From the NCBI GenBank assembly GCA_964581815.1, contig CAZORE010000013.1, forward strand, positions 30,502-94,501: DNA of 64,000 nt, given 5' to 3'. Below are positions 8,305 to 15,654 of this stretch, piece after piece. A program made the position numbers and the translations under genes. Source of the DNA: Trebonia sp964581815. Lineage in GTDB: Bacteria; Actinomycetota; Actinomycetes; Streptosporangiales; Streptosporangiaceae. How positions within the stretch are numbered: the first letter of the stretch is position 1; every line of letters starts with the position of its first letter. The notes beneath the pieces are model-generated. The model worked only from the letters and a program-made list of their open reading frames with translations. It searched no databases and was not told the DNA's origin.

Positions 8305-9597
8305 CTAGTCGGCGTCGCCCGCGAGGGCCTCGGCCCTGAGCTCGGCCTCGAGCTCGCCCTCCGCGGCGACCTCGTCCGCGCTGCCGTGGAGTGCCGCGGA
8401 CGCCGCGGCGGCCTGGACGCGCTCGGCCTGGTCGAGCAGCTTGTGGCCGGTGGACAGGATGACGATGCCCAGGACGATCACGCCGGCGCCCAGGTAGAAC
8501 GGGACGTGGATGTTCATGTCGACGACCAGCCGGCCGGCGACGTAGGGGGCGAGGCCGCCGCCGATGAACCGGACGAAGCTGTAGGCGGCGGACGCGACCG
8601 GGCGCTCGACTGGGGAGACCGTCATGACCGCCTGGGTGGTGACGGTGTTGTTCACGCCGCAGACGATGCCGCTAGCGATGACGAGGACGATGAGGACCGG
8701 CTTGTTCAGCGTCCAGATCGCGATGCCGAGTGACATCAGCGCGAAGACGGACAGGTTCACGTACATCGTCCGGGCGATGCCAAGGCGTGCCTGCAGCCAC
8801 GGCGCGCCGAATACCGCGAAGATCGCGACGAGGATGCCCCAGCCGCAGAAGACAAGGCCCAGCTTGATCGGGGACAGCTCCATCGGGAACGGCGCGTAAC
8901 CGAGGATGGTGAAGAAGCCCCAGTTGTAGCAGAGTGCGGTGAGCGCCATGGTGAGCAGGCCGCGGTGCCGCAGCGCCTTGAACGGCGCCGTGAGGCTCGT
9001 CGTGTGCGCGGGCTTGGGGATGTCCTCCACCAGCACCACGGTCGCGATCAGCGCGATCGCCATCAGCACCGAGACGCCGTAGAACGGGCCGCGCCAGGAG
9101 ATCTCGCCGAGGGTGCCGCCGACCAGCGGGCCGACCGCGATGCCGAGGCCGAGCGCGGTCTCGTACAGCACGATCGCGCCGGCGAACCCGCCGCTCGCCG
9201 AGGCGACGATCACCGCGAGCGAGGTGGCGATGAACAGCGCGTTCCCAACGCCCCAGCCGGCCCGGAAGCCGATGATCTCGTTGATCGAGCCGGACGACCC
9301 GGCCAGCGCGGCGAACGCCACGATCAGGATAAGGCCGCAGATGAGCGTCCACTTCGCGCCGATTCTGCTTGACACCCAGTTGGTGATCAGCATCGCGACC
9401 GCGGTGACGACCAGGTAGGAGGTGAACAGCAGGGTGACCTCGCTTGGCGAGGCATGCAGCTGGCTGGAGATGGCGGGCAGGATCGGGTCGACGAGGCCGA
9501 TGCCCATGAAGGACACGACGCAGGCGAACGCTACCGCGAATACCGCTTTGGGCTGCTTGAACGGGCTCACTGTCGAGCCGTGATGGGCACCACTCAT
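8305..9597 (-). CDS. MFS drug efflux transporter (DHA1 type)
   Basis: A 430-residue protein with about twelve hydrophobic spans. The N-terminal half has motif A-like WVSSRIGAKWTLICGLIL and the antiporter motif C region LGLGIAVGPLVGGTLGEISW; the start VVSFMGIGLVDPILPAI is typical of the Bmr/chloramphenicol exporter group. The C-terminal 40 residues are Ala/Glu-rich and cytoplasmic. It lies 63 bases downstream of a MarR gene on the same strand and is probably controlled by it. Likely a proton-driven exporter of drugs or metabolites. Confidence 0.92.
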   Translation of the reverse strand: MSGAHHGSTVSPFKQPKAVFAVAFACVVSFMGIGLVDPILPAISSQLHASPSEVTLLFTSYLVVTAVAMLITNWVSSRIGAKWTLICGLILIVAFAALAGSSGSINEIIGFRAGWGVGNALFIATSLAVIVASASGGFAGAIVLYETALGLGIAVGPLVGGTLGEISWRGPFYGVSVLMAIALIATVVLVEDIPKPAHTTSLTAPFKALRHRGLLTMALTALCYNWGFFTILGYAPFPMELSPIKLGLVFCGWGILVAIFAVFGAPWLQARLGIARTMYVNLSVFALMSLGIAIWTLNKPVLIVLVIASGIVCGVNNTVTTQAVMTVSPVERPVASAAYSFVRFIGGGLAPYVAGRLVVDMNIHVPFYLGAGVIVLGIVILSTGHKLLDQAERVQAAAASAALHGSADEVAAEGELEAELRAEALAGDAD

Positions 9598-9660
9598 TGG
9601 GGGTCGTACTCCTCAGTACAGTGCGTTTCCGTGCCGCGCTGATCCAGTGCACGGGGAGAT

Positions 9661-10134
9661 TTAGCGTGCCGTGGCCCTGGCCGGGTCGTCCTCGCGCGGC
9701 ACGCCGGCGAGCGCGTCGAGCGCCGGCAGCGCGGCGGCAAGCGCGGCGCGGTGATCGGGGCTGAGCTGCGCGATGATCCCGGCAAGCCGCTCGGCCCGAG
9801 CGGACCGGCGGTGCGCGAGCGTCGCCTGGCCCTGCTCGGTGATCGCGACAAGGACGACCCGTCCGTCATCAGGGCTGGGTTCCCGGCGGACAAGCCCGGA
9901 TTCCTCCAGCCTGCTGATCAGCTGGGTCATGGCCGGCTGCGTGACGCCCTCGCGGGCGGCGAGCAGGGTCAGCCGCTGCGGGCCAAGACGCTCGATGCTC
10001 GCCAGCGTCGCGGCGGCGGTCATCGACAGCCCGCTCGCCGGGCTCAGCGAGCGGTACAGCCCGACGATCCGCTCGAAGTCGGCCGCGAGCGCGACGGCGA
10101 TCGAGTCGAGCGCCGTCGTTCCTGACAGATCCAT
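9661..10134 (-). CDS. MarR-family regulator
   Basis: A 157-residue winged-helix protein. Recognition region: LTLLAAREGVTQPAMTQLISRLEESG, followed by the wing EPSPDDGRVVLVAIT. MarR proteins typically repress an adjacent efflux gene and respond to phenolic ligands. The MFS gene follows on the same strand. The start at 10134 lies within an AT-rich promoter with no Shine-Dalgarno sequence, so translation is probably leaderless. Confidence 0.92.
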   Translation of the reverse strand: MDLSGTTALDSIAVALAADFERIVGLYRSLSPASGLSMTAAATLASIERLGPQRLTLLAAREGVTQPAMTQLISRLEESGLVRREPSPDDGRVVLVAITEQGQATLAHRRSARAERLAGIIAQLSPDHRAALAAALPALDALAGVPREDDPARATAR

Positions 10135-10169
10135 AAGATATTTATATCAAATGCTTATGTATATGTCAC
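10132..10169 (-). promoter_or_regulatory. Leaderless MarR promoter with operator-like repeats
   Basis: Read on the minus strand, GTGACA (10169-10164) and TATAAA (10146-10141) are 17 bases apart; the ATG starts at 10134, six bases after the -10 box. CATAAG (10132-10137) and CTTATG (10154-10159) form an inverted pair, and GATATTTATATC (10137-10148) is a smaller palindrome inside it. The AT-rich block stands out against the surroundings and fits an autoregulatory MarR site. Confidence 0.65.
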
Positions 10170-10249
10170 CCGGGCATCCCGCCCGGCGTCCGTGGAGCAG
10201 GGGCGGCGGTGGCGCCAGTCAGGGTAGGAACGGTGCGGTGGCCCGGTCG

Positions 10250-10996
10250 CTAGGGCGCGCCGGGAGCCGCGGCGACCGCGGCGGCGGGCCGGGTGGCGGA
10301 CGACAGGACGGCGAATACCACCACCGAGCTGAGGTAGTGGCCGCTCGCGAAGTCGAAGTCCCCGCCGCACGTAATGAGCCTGAGCGCGGCGTAATCAGTC
10401 GGACCGTAGATCATTTCCGCCGGGAATTTGTCCTTGGCGTATTCACGAACGCCGGTGACCCGGAAGACGGCCGTGATTCCGTCGGCGAGCGTCACGTCGA
10501 TCTGATTGCCCGGGCGGAGCGCGCCGAGGCGGAAAAAGACCGCCGGGCCCTGGTAACTGTCCACGTGGCCCTCGATAACGGCCGCGCCGACCTGGCCGGG
10601 CGTCACCGAGTACTTGTACCAGGCGGCCTCGTCCGCGCTCGTGGCCAGGGACGGCACCGCGATCGAGCCGTCGGGGTTGAGCCCCAGGCTGAGCAGTTTG
10701 GACCGCACGCCGATCTGCGGGATGGAGACGGACACCGGGACCGAGCGACCCAGCGAGGGCCCCTTGGCCGCCGCGCCGACCGCGCCTCCGGCCGAGGATG
10801 CCGGGGACGGCGCGTGCTGCTGCGCGAGCACGGCGACGGCGATGGCGCCGGCGCCGACGACGACGAGGACGACCCCGGCGATGCCCGAGAGCCTGACCCG
10901 GGCGCGGCCTCGCGGCGGCGGCGCGGGAGCGAAGTGGCTGTCATCCGGCCAGGCCATGACCACGCGCAGTCCGGCAATTCGCGGCCAGCGTCCCAA
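10250..10996 (-). CDS. Class F-like sortase
   Basis: A 248-residue membrane-anchored transpeptidase. A single N-terminal span (about residues 37-58) is followed by the sortase barrel with catalytic His144 in EGHVDS and Cys210 in LITCGG. The usual Arg after the Cys strand is not obvious: the segment is GHYLSSVVVFA. The start is TTG at 10996, supported by GGGAGG eight bases upstream. Sortases link proteins with a C-terminal xPxTG-type signal to the cell wall; the divergent gene at 11359 encodes such a protein. Confidence 0.85.
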   Translation of the reverse strand: MGRWPRIAGLRVVMAWPDDSHFAPAPPPRGRARVRLSGIAGVVLVVVGAGAIAVAVLAQQHAPSPASSAGGAVGAAAKGPSLGRSVPVSVSIPQIGVRSKLLSLGLNPDGSIAVPSLATSADEAAWYKYSVTPGQVGAAVIEGHVDSYQGPAVFFRLGALRPGNQIDVTLADGITAVFRVTGVREYAKDKFPAEMIYGPTDYAALRLITCGGDFDFASGHYLSSVVVFAVLSSATRPAAAVAAAPGAP

Positions 10997-11358
10997 AGCC
11001 TTTACCTCCCGGGAGGGCGACTTCGCACCAGCGCTTATCCGTCTTACGTGTTGGCGTGGTACTCAAGTAGCGTAATGTCCCCGTGGGAAACGCGCCATTG
11101 CCCGGCCGGACCGTCGGCGGGCACCGCCGTTCCTGGTTGTCCCGAGTGCCGTGCGGCGGCCGCGGAAATTGCCGGCCGGACCATGCCCGGCGTTCAACTC
11201 GGGGCCTCGTTACCCTTTCGCGGCCCTCGCCCGTGATTGACGCTCGGCTACGGGGTAATTCTTTATCCGGAGGGCAGCCAGCCCCGGAGGACAGCTCTCC
11301 GTCCCCCGGGCGTGCCCGACGGATCAGCGGGTGTAGCGGACGCGTACGAGGAGGGTCC
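10997..11358. other. 362-base divergent intergenic region
   Basis: This separates the sortase from its probable substrate. It contains the ribosome site of the sortase at 11005-11010 (minus strand) and GAGGAGG just before 11359 (plus strand). A weak promoter candidate, TTGACG at 11237-11242 with CTTTAT at 11261-11266, points to the substrate gene. No ORF with coding character was seen. Confidence 0.4.
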
Positions 11359-12030
11359 ATGAACATGCGGCTGAGCACGCCCGCCGTCCCGTCCCGGGAG
11401 GCATGGCTGATGGCCGGCCGCCTGGCCGCCGGGGCAGTGCTGCTCACGGTGGCGGCCTCCGCCTGCACGGCAGGCGGCTCCTCGGTCCCGTCTACGTTCA
11501 CCCCGACACCGCTGACGTCGTCGTCCGGCTCGGCCTCGCAATCGGCGACCCATACCCCGTCACCGGCCGGCGGCAGCTCCTCGACGACGCACCCGGCCAC
11601 AAGCACCCCGGCGACGGGCAGGTCGGCGTCGGCCGGGGCCTCCGCTTCCAGCCCACCGCACACCCACACGTCGGCGCCCGCTTCCGGGTCGGCGTCAGCT
11701 TCTAGGTCGGCGTCAGCTTCTAGGTCCGCGTCGGCGTCGGCGTCGGCGTCCGCGTCCGGGTCGCACTCGGCCAGCGCCTCGTCCACGTCCACGTCCCATC
11801 ATGTGGCCCCGCCACCGGACGTCCCCCAGGCCGCGCCAGAGACGGGCGGTGGCGGCACCGCGGGCCTGCAGGACGGCCTGCTGTTCGGCATCGGCGGTGC
11901 CTCGGTCCTGGCCGGACTCGGCTTCCTCGCCATGCGCAGGCGCCTCGCCCGCAAGTTCGCGCCGGGCCAGCCGTCTCGGCGGGACCCGGTCGGCCAAGAC
12001 CCGGTGGACCGAGAGCCGGCGGAGCGCTAG
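11359..12030 (+). CDS. Probable sortase substrate with Ser/Ala repeat stalk
   Basis: A 223-residue surface protein. It has an N-terminal signal with a possible lipobox ending at Cys36 (VAASAC), then about 110 residues of Ser/Thr/Pro/Ala-rich stalk with SASASRSAS repeats. The C-terminal sorting signal is APETG at 159-163, a hydrophobic span at about 173-192, and a basic tail RRRLARK. ATG 11359 follows GAGGAGGGTCC. The class F-like sortase is divergently encoded next door. If both ends function, the protein could be lipidated and wall-linked; more likely only one is used. No enzymatic domain is present. Confidence 0.75.
   Translation: MNMRLSTPAVPSREAWLMAGRLAAGAVLLTVAASACTAGGSSVPSTFTPTPLTSSSGSASQSATHTPSPAGGSSSTTHPATSTPATGRSASAGASASSPPHTHTSAPASGSASASRSASASRSASASASASASGSHSASASSTSTSHHVAPPPDVPQAAPETGGGGTAGLQDGLLFGIGGASVLAGLGFLAMRRRLARKFAPGQPSRRDPVGQDPVDREPAER
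11687..11722 (+). repeat. 18-bp tandem repeat in the stalk gene
   Basis: GGTCGGCGTCAGCTTCTA occurs twice in a row (11687-11704, 11705-11722) and degenerates into GGCGTC triplet-like repeats downstream. It encodes the SAS-rich stalk and is a likely site of length variation. Confidence 0.75.
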
Positions 12031-12116
12031 CCCGCGCAGGCGCGACCCGCGTCCGGCCCGCGAACCCGGTGCGGCCGTCCCCGGGCGACGAATCCCCACC
12101 CCCCCTTCACTGCTCG

Positions 12117-12136
12117 ATACCCTTCGGGGGTATGGT
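12117..12136 (+). promoter_or_regulatory. Candidate CsoR operator and -10 box
   Basis: ATACCC (12117-12122) and GGGTAT (12128-12133) are inverted around TTCGG; G/C tracts flanked by TA steps are typical of CsoR sites. TATGGT at 12131-12136 could be the -10 box. The site lies 31 bases upstream of csoR, so copper-relieved autoregulation of the whole cop operon is likely. Confidence 0.6.
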
Positions 12137-12166
12137 ATGGTAGGGGTGAGCAACAAGAGGTGAGGC

Positions 12167-12448
12167 ATGCACGGCTACACGCCAGACAAGGACCGGTACC
12201 TGACGCGGCTGCGCCGGATCGAGGGCCAGGTCCGCGGACTGCAGAAGATGGTCGAGGACGACAAGTACTGCATCGACATACTCACTCAGGTGTCCGCGGT
12301 CACCAGCGCGCTGCAGTCGGTGGCGCTTGGCTTGCTTGAGGACCACCTCGGGCACTGCGTGGCGCAGGCGACCGCCGAGGGCGGCGATGTCGCCGCCGCG
12401 AAGGTCCGCGAGGCGTCCGAGGCGATCGCCCGCCTGGTGAAGTCATAG
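12167..12448 (+). CDS. csoR: CsoR-family copper-sensing repressor
   Basis: A 93-residue all-helical repressor. The Cu(I) ligands of the family are all present: Cys35 (DDKYCIDIL), His60 and Cys64 (EDHLGHC). The N-terminal RLRRIEGQVRGLQKMV is the usual DNA-contact helix. The start ATG follows GAGGTGAGG. With copper bound the protein releases its operator. It is followed by a metallochaperone and a copper ATPase, which fixes the metal as copper rather than nickel or persulfide. Confidence 0.95.
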   Translation: MHGYTPDKDRYLTRLRRIEGQVRGLQKMVEDDKYCIDILTQVSAVTSALQSVALGLLEDHLGHCVAQATAEGGDVAAAKVREASEAIARLVKS

Positions 12449-12559
12449 CGCGCCGCGGCGACCGCCTCGGCCGGCGACCGCCTCGGCCGGTACCGGGGCC
12501 GCTGCCCGGACGGCGCCAGGCAACAGCAACGATGACGATGACGATGACGGGAGCGATTC

Positions 12560-12796
12560 ATGACAGCCGCGACTTACCAGGTGACCGGCATGACCTGCGA
12601 GCATTGTGCCCGCGCGGTCAGCGCCGAGTTGCGGGCCCTCGACGGCGTGAGCGACGTGGCCGTCGAGCTGGTTCCCGGCGGCGTGTCCGCCGTCACCGTG
12701 ACAAGCGACGCGCCGCTCGCGGCCGCGGCGGTCGCGGCCGCGATTGACGAGGCCGGCGCCTACCGGCTGGCCGGGCGCGTGGACGAGACGGTTTGA
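12560..12796 (+). CDS. copZ: Copper chaperone, HMA domain (CopZ type)
   Basis: A 78-residue heavy-metal-associated domain with the Cu(I) motif MTCEHC near the N-terminus (GMTCEHCARAVSAEL). CopZ proteins carry Cu(I) in the cytosol to CopA and CsoR. The start follows GGGAG and a short GATGAC repeat (12530-12547). It lies between csoR and copA on the same strand, 22 bases before the ATPase start. Confidence 0.92.
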   Translation: MTAATYQVTGMTCEHCARAVSAELRALDGVSDVAVELVPGGVSAVTVTSDAPLAAAAVAAAIDEAGAYRLAGRVDETV

Positions 12797-12818
12797 ACGG
12801 CCTTCGTTCTGGACGATC

Positions 12819-15050
12819 ATGAGCACCACTGACCTCGTTATCGGCGGGATGACCTGCGCGTCCTGCGCGACGCGGGTGGAGAAGAAGCTGAACCGGCTGG
12901 ACGGCGTGACGGCGACGGTGAACCTGGCGACCGAGACGGCGCGCGTGTCGTTCCCCGGGTCGCTTCAAGTGGCGGACCTCATCGCGGTGGTCGAGCGCAC
13001 CGGCTACACCGCCGCACTGCCCGCGCCTCCCGCCGCGGGCGCCCCGGGCAATGTCGCGGACACCGAAGGCGGCGGACGCGCACCGCGGCGCCGGCTCGCT
13101 GTGTCGCTTGCGCTCGCGGTCCCCGTCGTGGTGCTCGCGATGGTGCCCGCCGCCCAGTTCCCGTCCTGGCAGTGGGTCTCGCTCGCGCTCGCGGTCCCGG
13201 TGGTGACCTGGGGGGCCTGGCCATTCCACCGCGCCGCGGCGGTCAACGCGCAGCACGCCGCGGCGACCATGGACACGCTGGTCTCGGTCGGGGTGGCCGC
13301 CGCCTTCCTCTGGTCGCTCTACGCGCTGTGCTTCGGCGGCGCCGGCCGCATCGGGACAAGGATGTCCTACTCCTGGCTCGCCGTCGGGGACGGGGCGCAC
13401 GCCACCTACCTGGAGGTCGCCACCGCCGTCACCGCGCTCGTCCTGCTCGGCCGGTACCTGGAGGCGCGGGCGAGGCGGCAGGCGGGCACCGCGGTCAGGG
13501 CGCTGCTCGACCTCGGGGCCAGGCAGGCGACCGTGCTCCGCGCCGGCCGCGAGGTCACCGTCGACATCGGCACGCTCCGCGCGGGCGACGAGTTCGTGAT
13601 CAGGCCGGGAGAGAAGGTCGCCACCGACGGCATCGTGATCGCCGGGCGTTCCGCGGTCGACACGTCCATGCTGACCGGCGAGCCCGGGCCGGCCGAGGCC
13701 GGCCCGGGCGACGCCGTGACCGGCGGGTGCGTCAACGTGGGCGGCCGGCTCGTCGTCCGGGCCACCCGGGTCGGCGCTGACACCCAGCTCGCCCAGATGG
13801 CGCGGCTGGTCACCCAGGCTCAGGCGGGCAAGGCACAGGTACAGCGGCTCGCGGACCGCGTCTCCGCCGTGTTCGTGCCCGTCGTGCTCGTGCTCGCGGT
13901 CGCGACGCTGCTCGGCTGGCTGGCGGCCGGCGAGCCCGCCGCGAGCGCGCTCACCGCCGCGGTAGCGGTGCTGATCATCGCCTGCCCGTGCGCGATGGGC
14001 CTGGCCACGCCGACCGCGCTGCTCGCCGGCACCGGCCGGGGCGCGCAGCTCGGCATCCTGATCAAGGGACCGGAGGCACTTGAGAGCACCCGCCGGGTGG
14101 ACACGGTGCTGCTCGACAAGACGGGCACGGTCACCACCGGCCGGATGACACTGGCCGGCGTGGCCGTCGCGCCCGGCGTGCCCGAGGACGAGCTGCTCCG
14201 CTACGCCGGCGCCGTGGAGTCTGCGTCCGAGCACCCGGTCGCCGCCGCGATCGTGGCGGGCGCCAGGGCGCGGCTCGGCGAGCCGCTGCCGATGACCGGC
14301 ATATCCGATTTCGAAGCCCACGCGGGACAAGGCGCCTCCGCCGTCGCGGACGGTCGCGCGGTACTGGTCGGCCGGGACAGCTGGCTCACCGGGCAGTGGT
14401 CGCTTGTCATCCCGCCGCCGCTCGTCGCGCGGGCCGACGCGGCCGAGCGGACCGGGCAGACCGTCACCTTCGTCGCCTGGGACGGTGTGGTCCGCGGCCT
14501 GCTGATCGTCGCCGATGCCGTCAAGCCCACCTCGGCCGAGGCGGTGGCCAGGCTGCGGGCCATGGGCCTGCACCCGGTGCTCCTCACCGGTGACAACGAG
14601 CGCGCCGCCCGCGCCGTCGCGGGGAGCGTGGGCATCGCCGAAGTCATCGCCGGAGTGCTGCCGAGCGGCAAGGTCGACGTGATCAAGCAATTGCAGGCGC
14701 AAGGGCGGACGGTCGCGATGGCCGGCGACGGCATCAACGACGCCGCCGCGCTCGCCCAGGCCGACCTCGGCCTTGCGATGGGCACCGGAACCGACGCGGC
14801 GATCGAGGCCGCCGACCTCACCCTGGTCAGCGGCGACCTGCGCACGGTCCCCGCGGCGATCGAGCTGTCAAGGAAGACGCATCTCACGATCAAGGGCAAT
14901 CTCGCCTGGGCGTTCTGCTACAACGTGGCGGCCCTGCCGCTAGCCGCGTCCGGCCTGCTCAACCCGATGATCGCGGCCGCGGCGATGGCGTTCAGCTCGG
15001 TCTTCGTGGTCACCAACAGCCTCCGGCTGCGCCGGTTCCACCCCGGCTAA
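12819..15050 (+). CDS. copA: Copper-exporting P1B-type ATPase
   Basis: A 743-residue Cu(I) export pump. One N-terminal HMA domain (MTCASC at 11-16) is followed by eight expected spans. Cys-Pro-Cys lies near residue 390 (IACPCAMG), the phosphorylation Asp in DKTGT near 433, then the His-Pro of SEHPVAAAI, the TGDN hinge and GDGINDAAAL. ATG 12819 is preferred to the in-frame TTG at 12744, which lies inside copZ. The stop overlaps by three bases the stop of the convergent DUF1707 gene. The CsoR operator probably governs expression. Confidence 0.96.
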   Translation: MSTTDLVIGGMTCASCATRVEKKLNRLDGVTATVNLATETARVSFPGSLQVADLIAVVERTGYTAALPAPPAAGAPGNVADTEGGGRAPRRRLAVSLALAVPVVVLAMVPAAQFPSWQWVSLALAVPVVTWGAWPFHRAAAVNAQHAAATMDTLVSVGVAAAFLWSLYALCFGGAGRIGTRMSYSWLAVGDGAHATYLEVATAVTALVLLGRYLEARARRQAGTAVRALLDLGARQATVLRAGREVTVDIGTLRAGDEFVIRPGEKVATDGIVIAGRSAVDTSMLTGEPGPAEAGPGDAVTGGCVNVGGRLVVRATRVGADTQLAQMARLVTQAQAGKAQVQRLADRVSAVFVPVVLVLAVATLLGWLAAGEPAASALTAAVAVLIIACPCAMGLATPTALLAGTGRGAQLGILIKGPEALESTRRVDTVLLDKTGTVTTGRMTLAGVAVAPGVPEDELLRYAGAVESASEHPVAAAIVAGARARLGEPLPMTGISDFEAHAGQGASAVADGRAVLVGRDSWLTGQWSLVIPPPLVARADAAERTGQTVTFVAWDGVVRGLLIVADAVKPTSAEAVARLRAMGLHPVLLTGDNERAARAVAGSVGIAEVIAGVLPSGKVDVIKQLQAQGRTVAMAGDGINDAAALAQADLGLAMGTGTDAAIEAADLTLVSGDLRTVPAAIELSRKTHLTIKGNLAWAFCYNVAALPLAASGLLNPMIAAAAMAFSSVFVVTNSLRLRRFHPG

Positions 15051-15478
15051 CGGCGGATGCGGCTCAGCCGCAGCAGGACGAAGCCGAGGACGATCACCGG
15101 CACCAGCCAGTCGAGTGACTGGCTGTGGCCGAACACGTTGCCCGCGATGATCGCCACGATCACCACGCCAAGCACGAAGCGCACGGCCGGCAGCGGGCCC
15201 GCGCCGCGTCCGCCGGGCGGCGGCACCGGGCCGGCCACCGAGCCGTATCCGGGGTCCGCCCACTGGCCCGGCGCCACCGGACGCGGCAGGTCGGTGAACA
15301 GCCCGGTTAGGTCACGACCGGTGCGGGCCTGCAGCGCGCGCCCCGAGCGCTCGTCGAACTCCTCCTGCGTCAGCCGCCCCGCCTGGAAGTGCTCACCCAG
15401 TTCGGCGACCGCCTGGTCGCGCTCGGCATCCGACAGCCGGATGTCGGCGCGCGGGTAGCTTCCGGTCTGGTTGTCCAT
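15047..15478 (-). CDS. DUF1707 domain membrane protein
   Basis: A 143-residue protein. The N-terminal domain (SYPRADIRLSDAERDQAVAE, QAGRLTQEEFDERSGRALQA) is a DUF1707/SHOCT-like helical unit. Two hydrophobic spans follow (VRFVLGVVIVAIIAGNVFG, LDWLVPVIVLGFVLLRLS) with a basic end. ATG 15478 is preceded by GGAGGCG; the frame runs on to 15691 without support. Such proteins are common and mostly uncharacterised in actinobacteria. The stop codons of this gene and copA overlap. Confidence 0.88.
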   Translation of the reverse strand: MDNQTGSYPRADIRLSDAERDQAVAELGEHFQAGRLTQEEFDERSGRALQARTGRDLTGLFTDLPRPVAPGQWADPGYGSVAGPVPPPGGRGAGPLPAVRFVLGVVIVAIIAGNVFGHSQSLDWLVPVIVLGFVLLRLSRIRR

Positions 15479-15592
15479 GGCTGACGCCTCCTCGCTGGCA
15501 CTGCCTGGTTCCTGGGTCTGCCCCTGTTCAATGCCCTGGCACTTCCCAACCGTACGCAACGGGGCGTGCCCTGCCATCAGCCAGCGGGTTGA

Positions 15593-15627
15593 CTTACCGC
15601 CTCCACCCGGAGGTTGAGGCGGGTAAG
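15593..15627. promoter_or_regulatory. Nested inverted repeats in a divergent promoter region
   Basis: CTTACCGCCTC (15593-15603) pairs with GAGGCGGGTAAG (15616-15627) with one bulged base. A competing stem CCTCC/GGAGG (15600-15604, 15609-15613) lies inside. The element is midway between the divergent starts at 15478 and 15655, so it could be an operator. TAGTAT at 15643-15648 lies six bases before the dprE1-like ATG and could be a leaderless -10 box. Confidence 0.4.
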
Positions 15628-15654
15628 CCGGTAATCCGTCAGTAGTATGCGTCC

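Noticed and set aside
8182..8733. 183-codon plus-strand ORF with Asp/Gly-rich sequence
   Set aside because: It is the shadow of the MFS gene; the repetitive Asp/Gly/Arg composition is typical of antisense frames in this genome.
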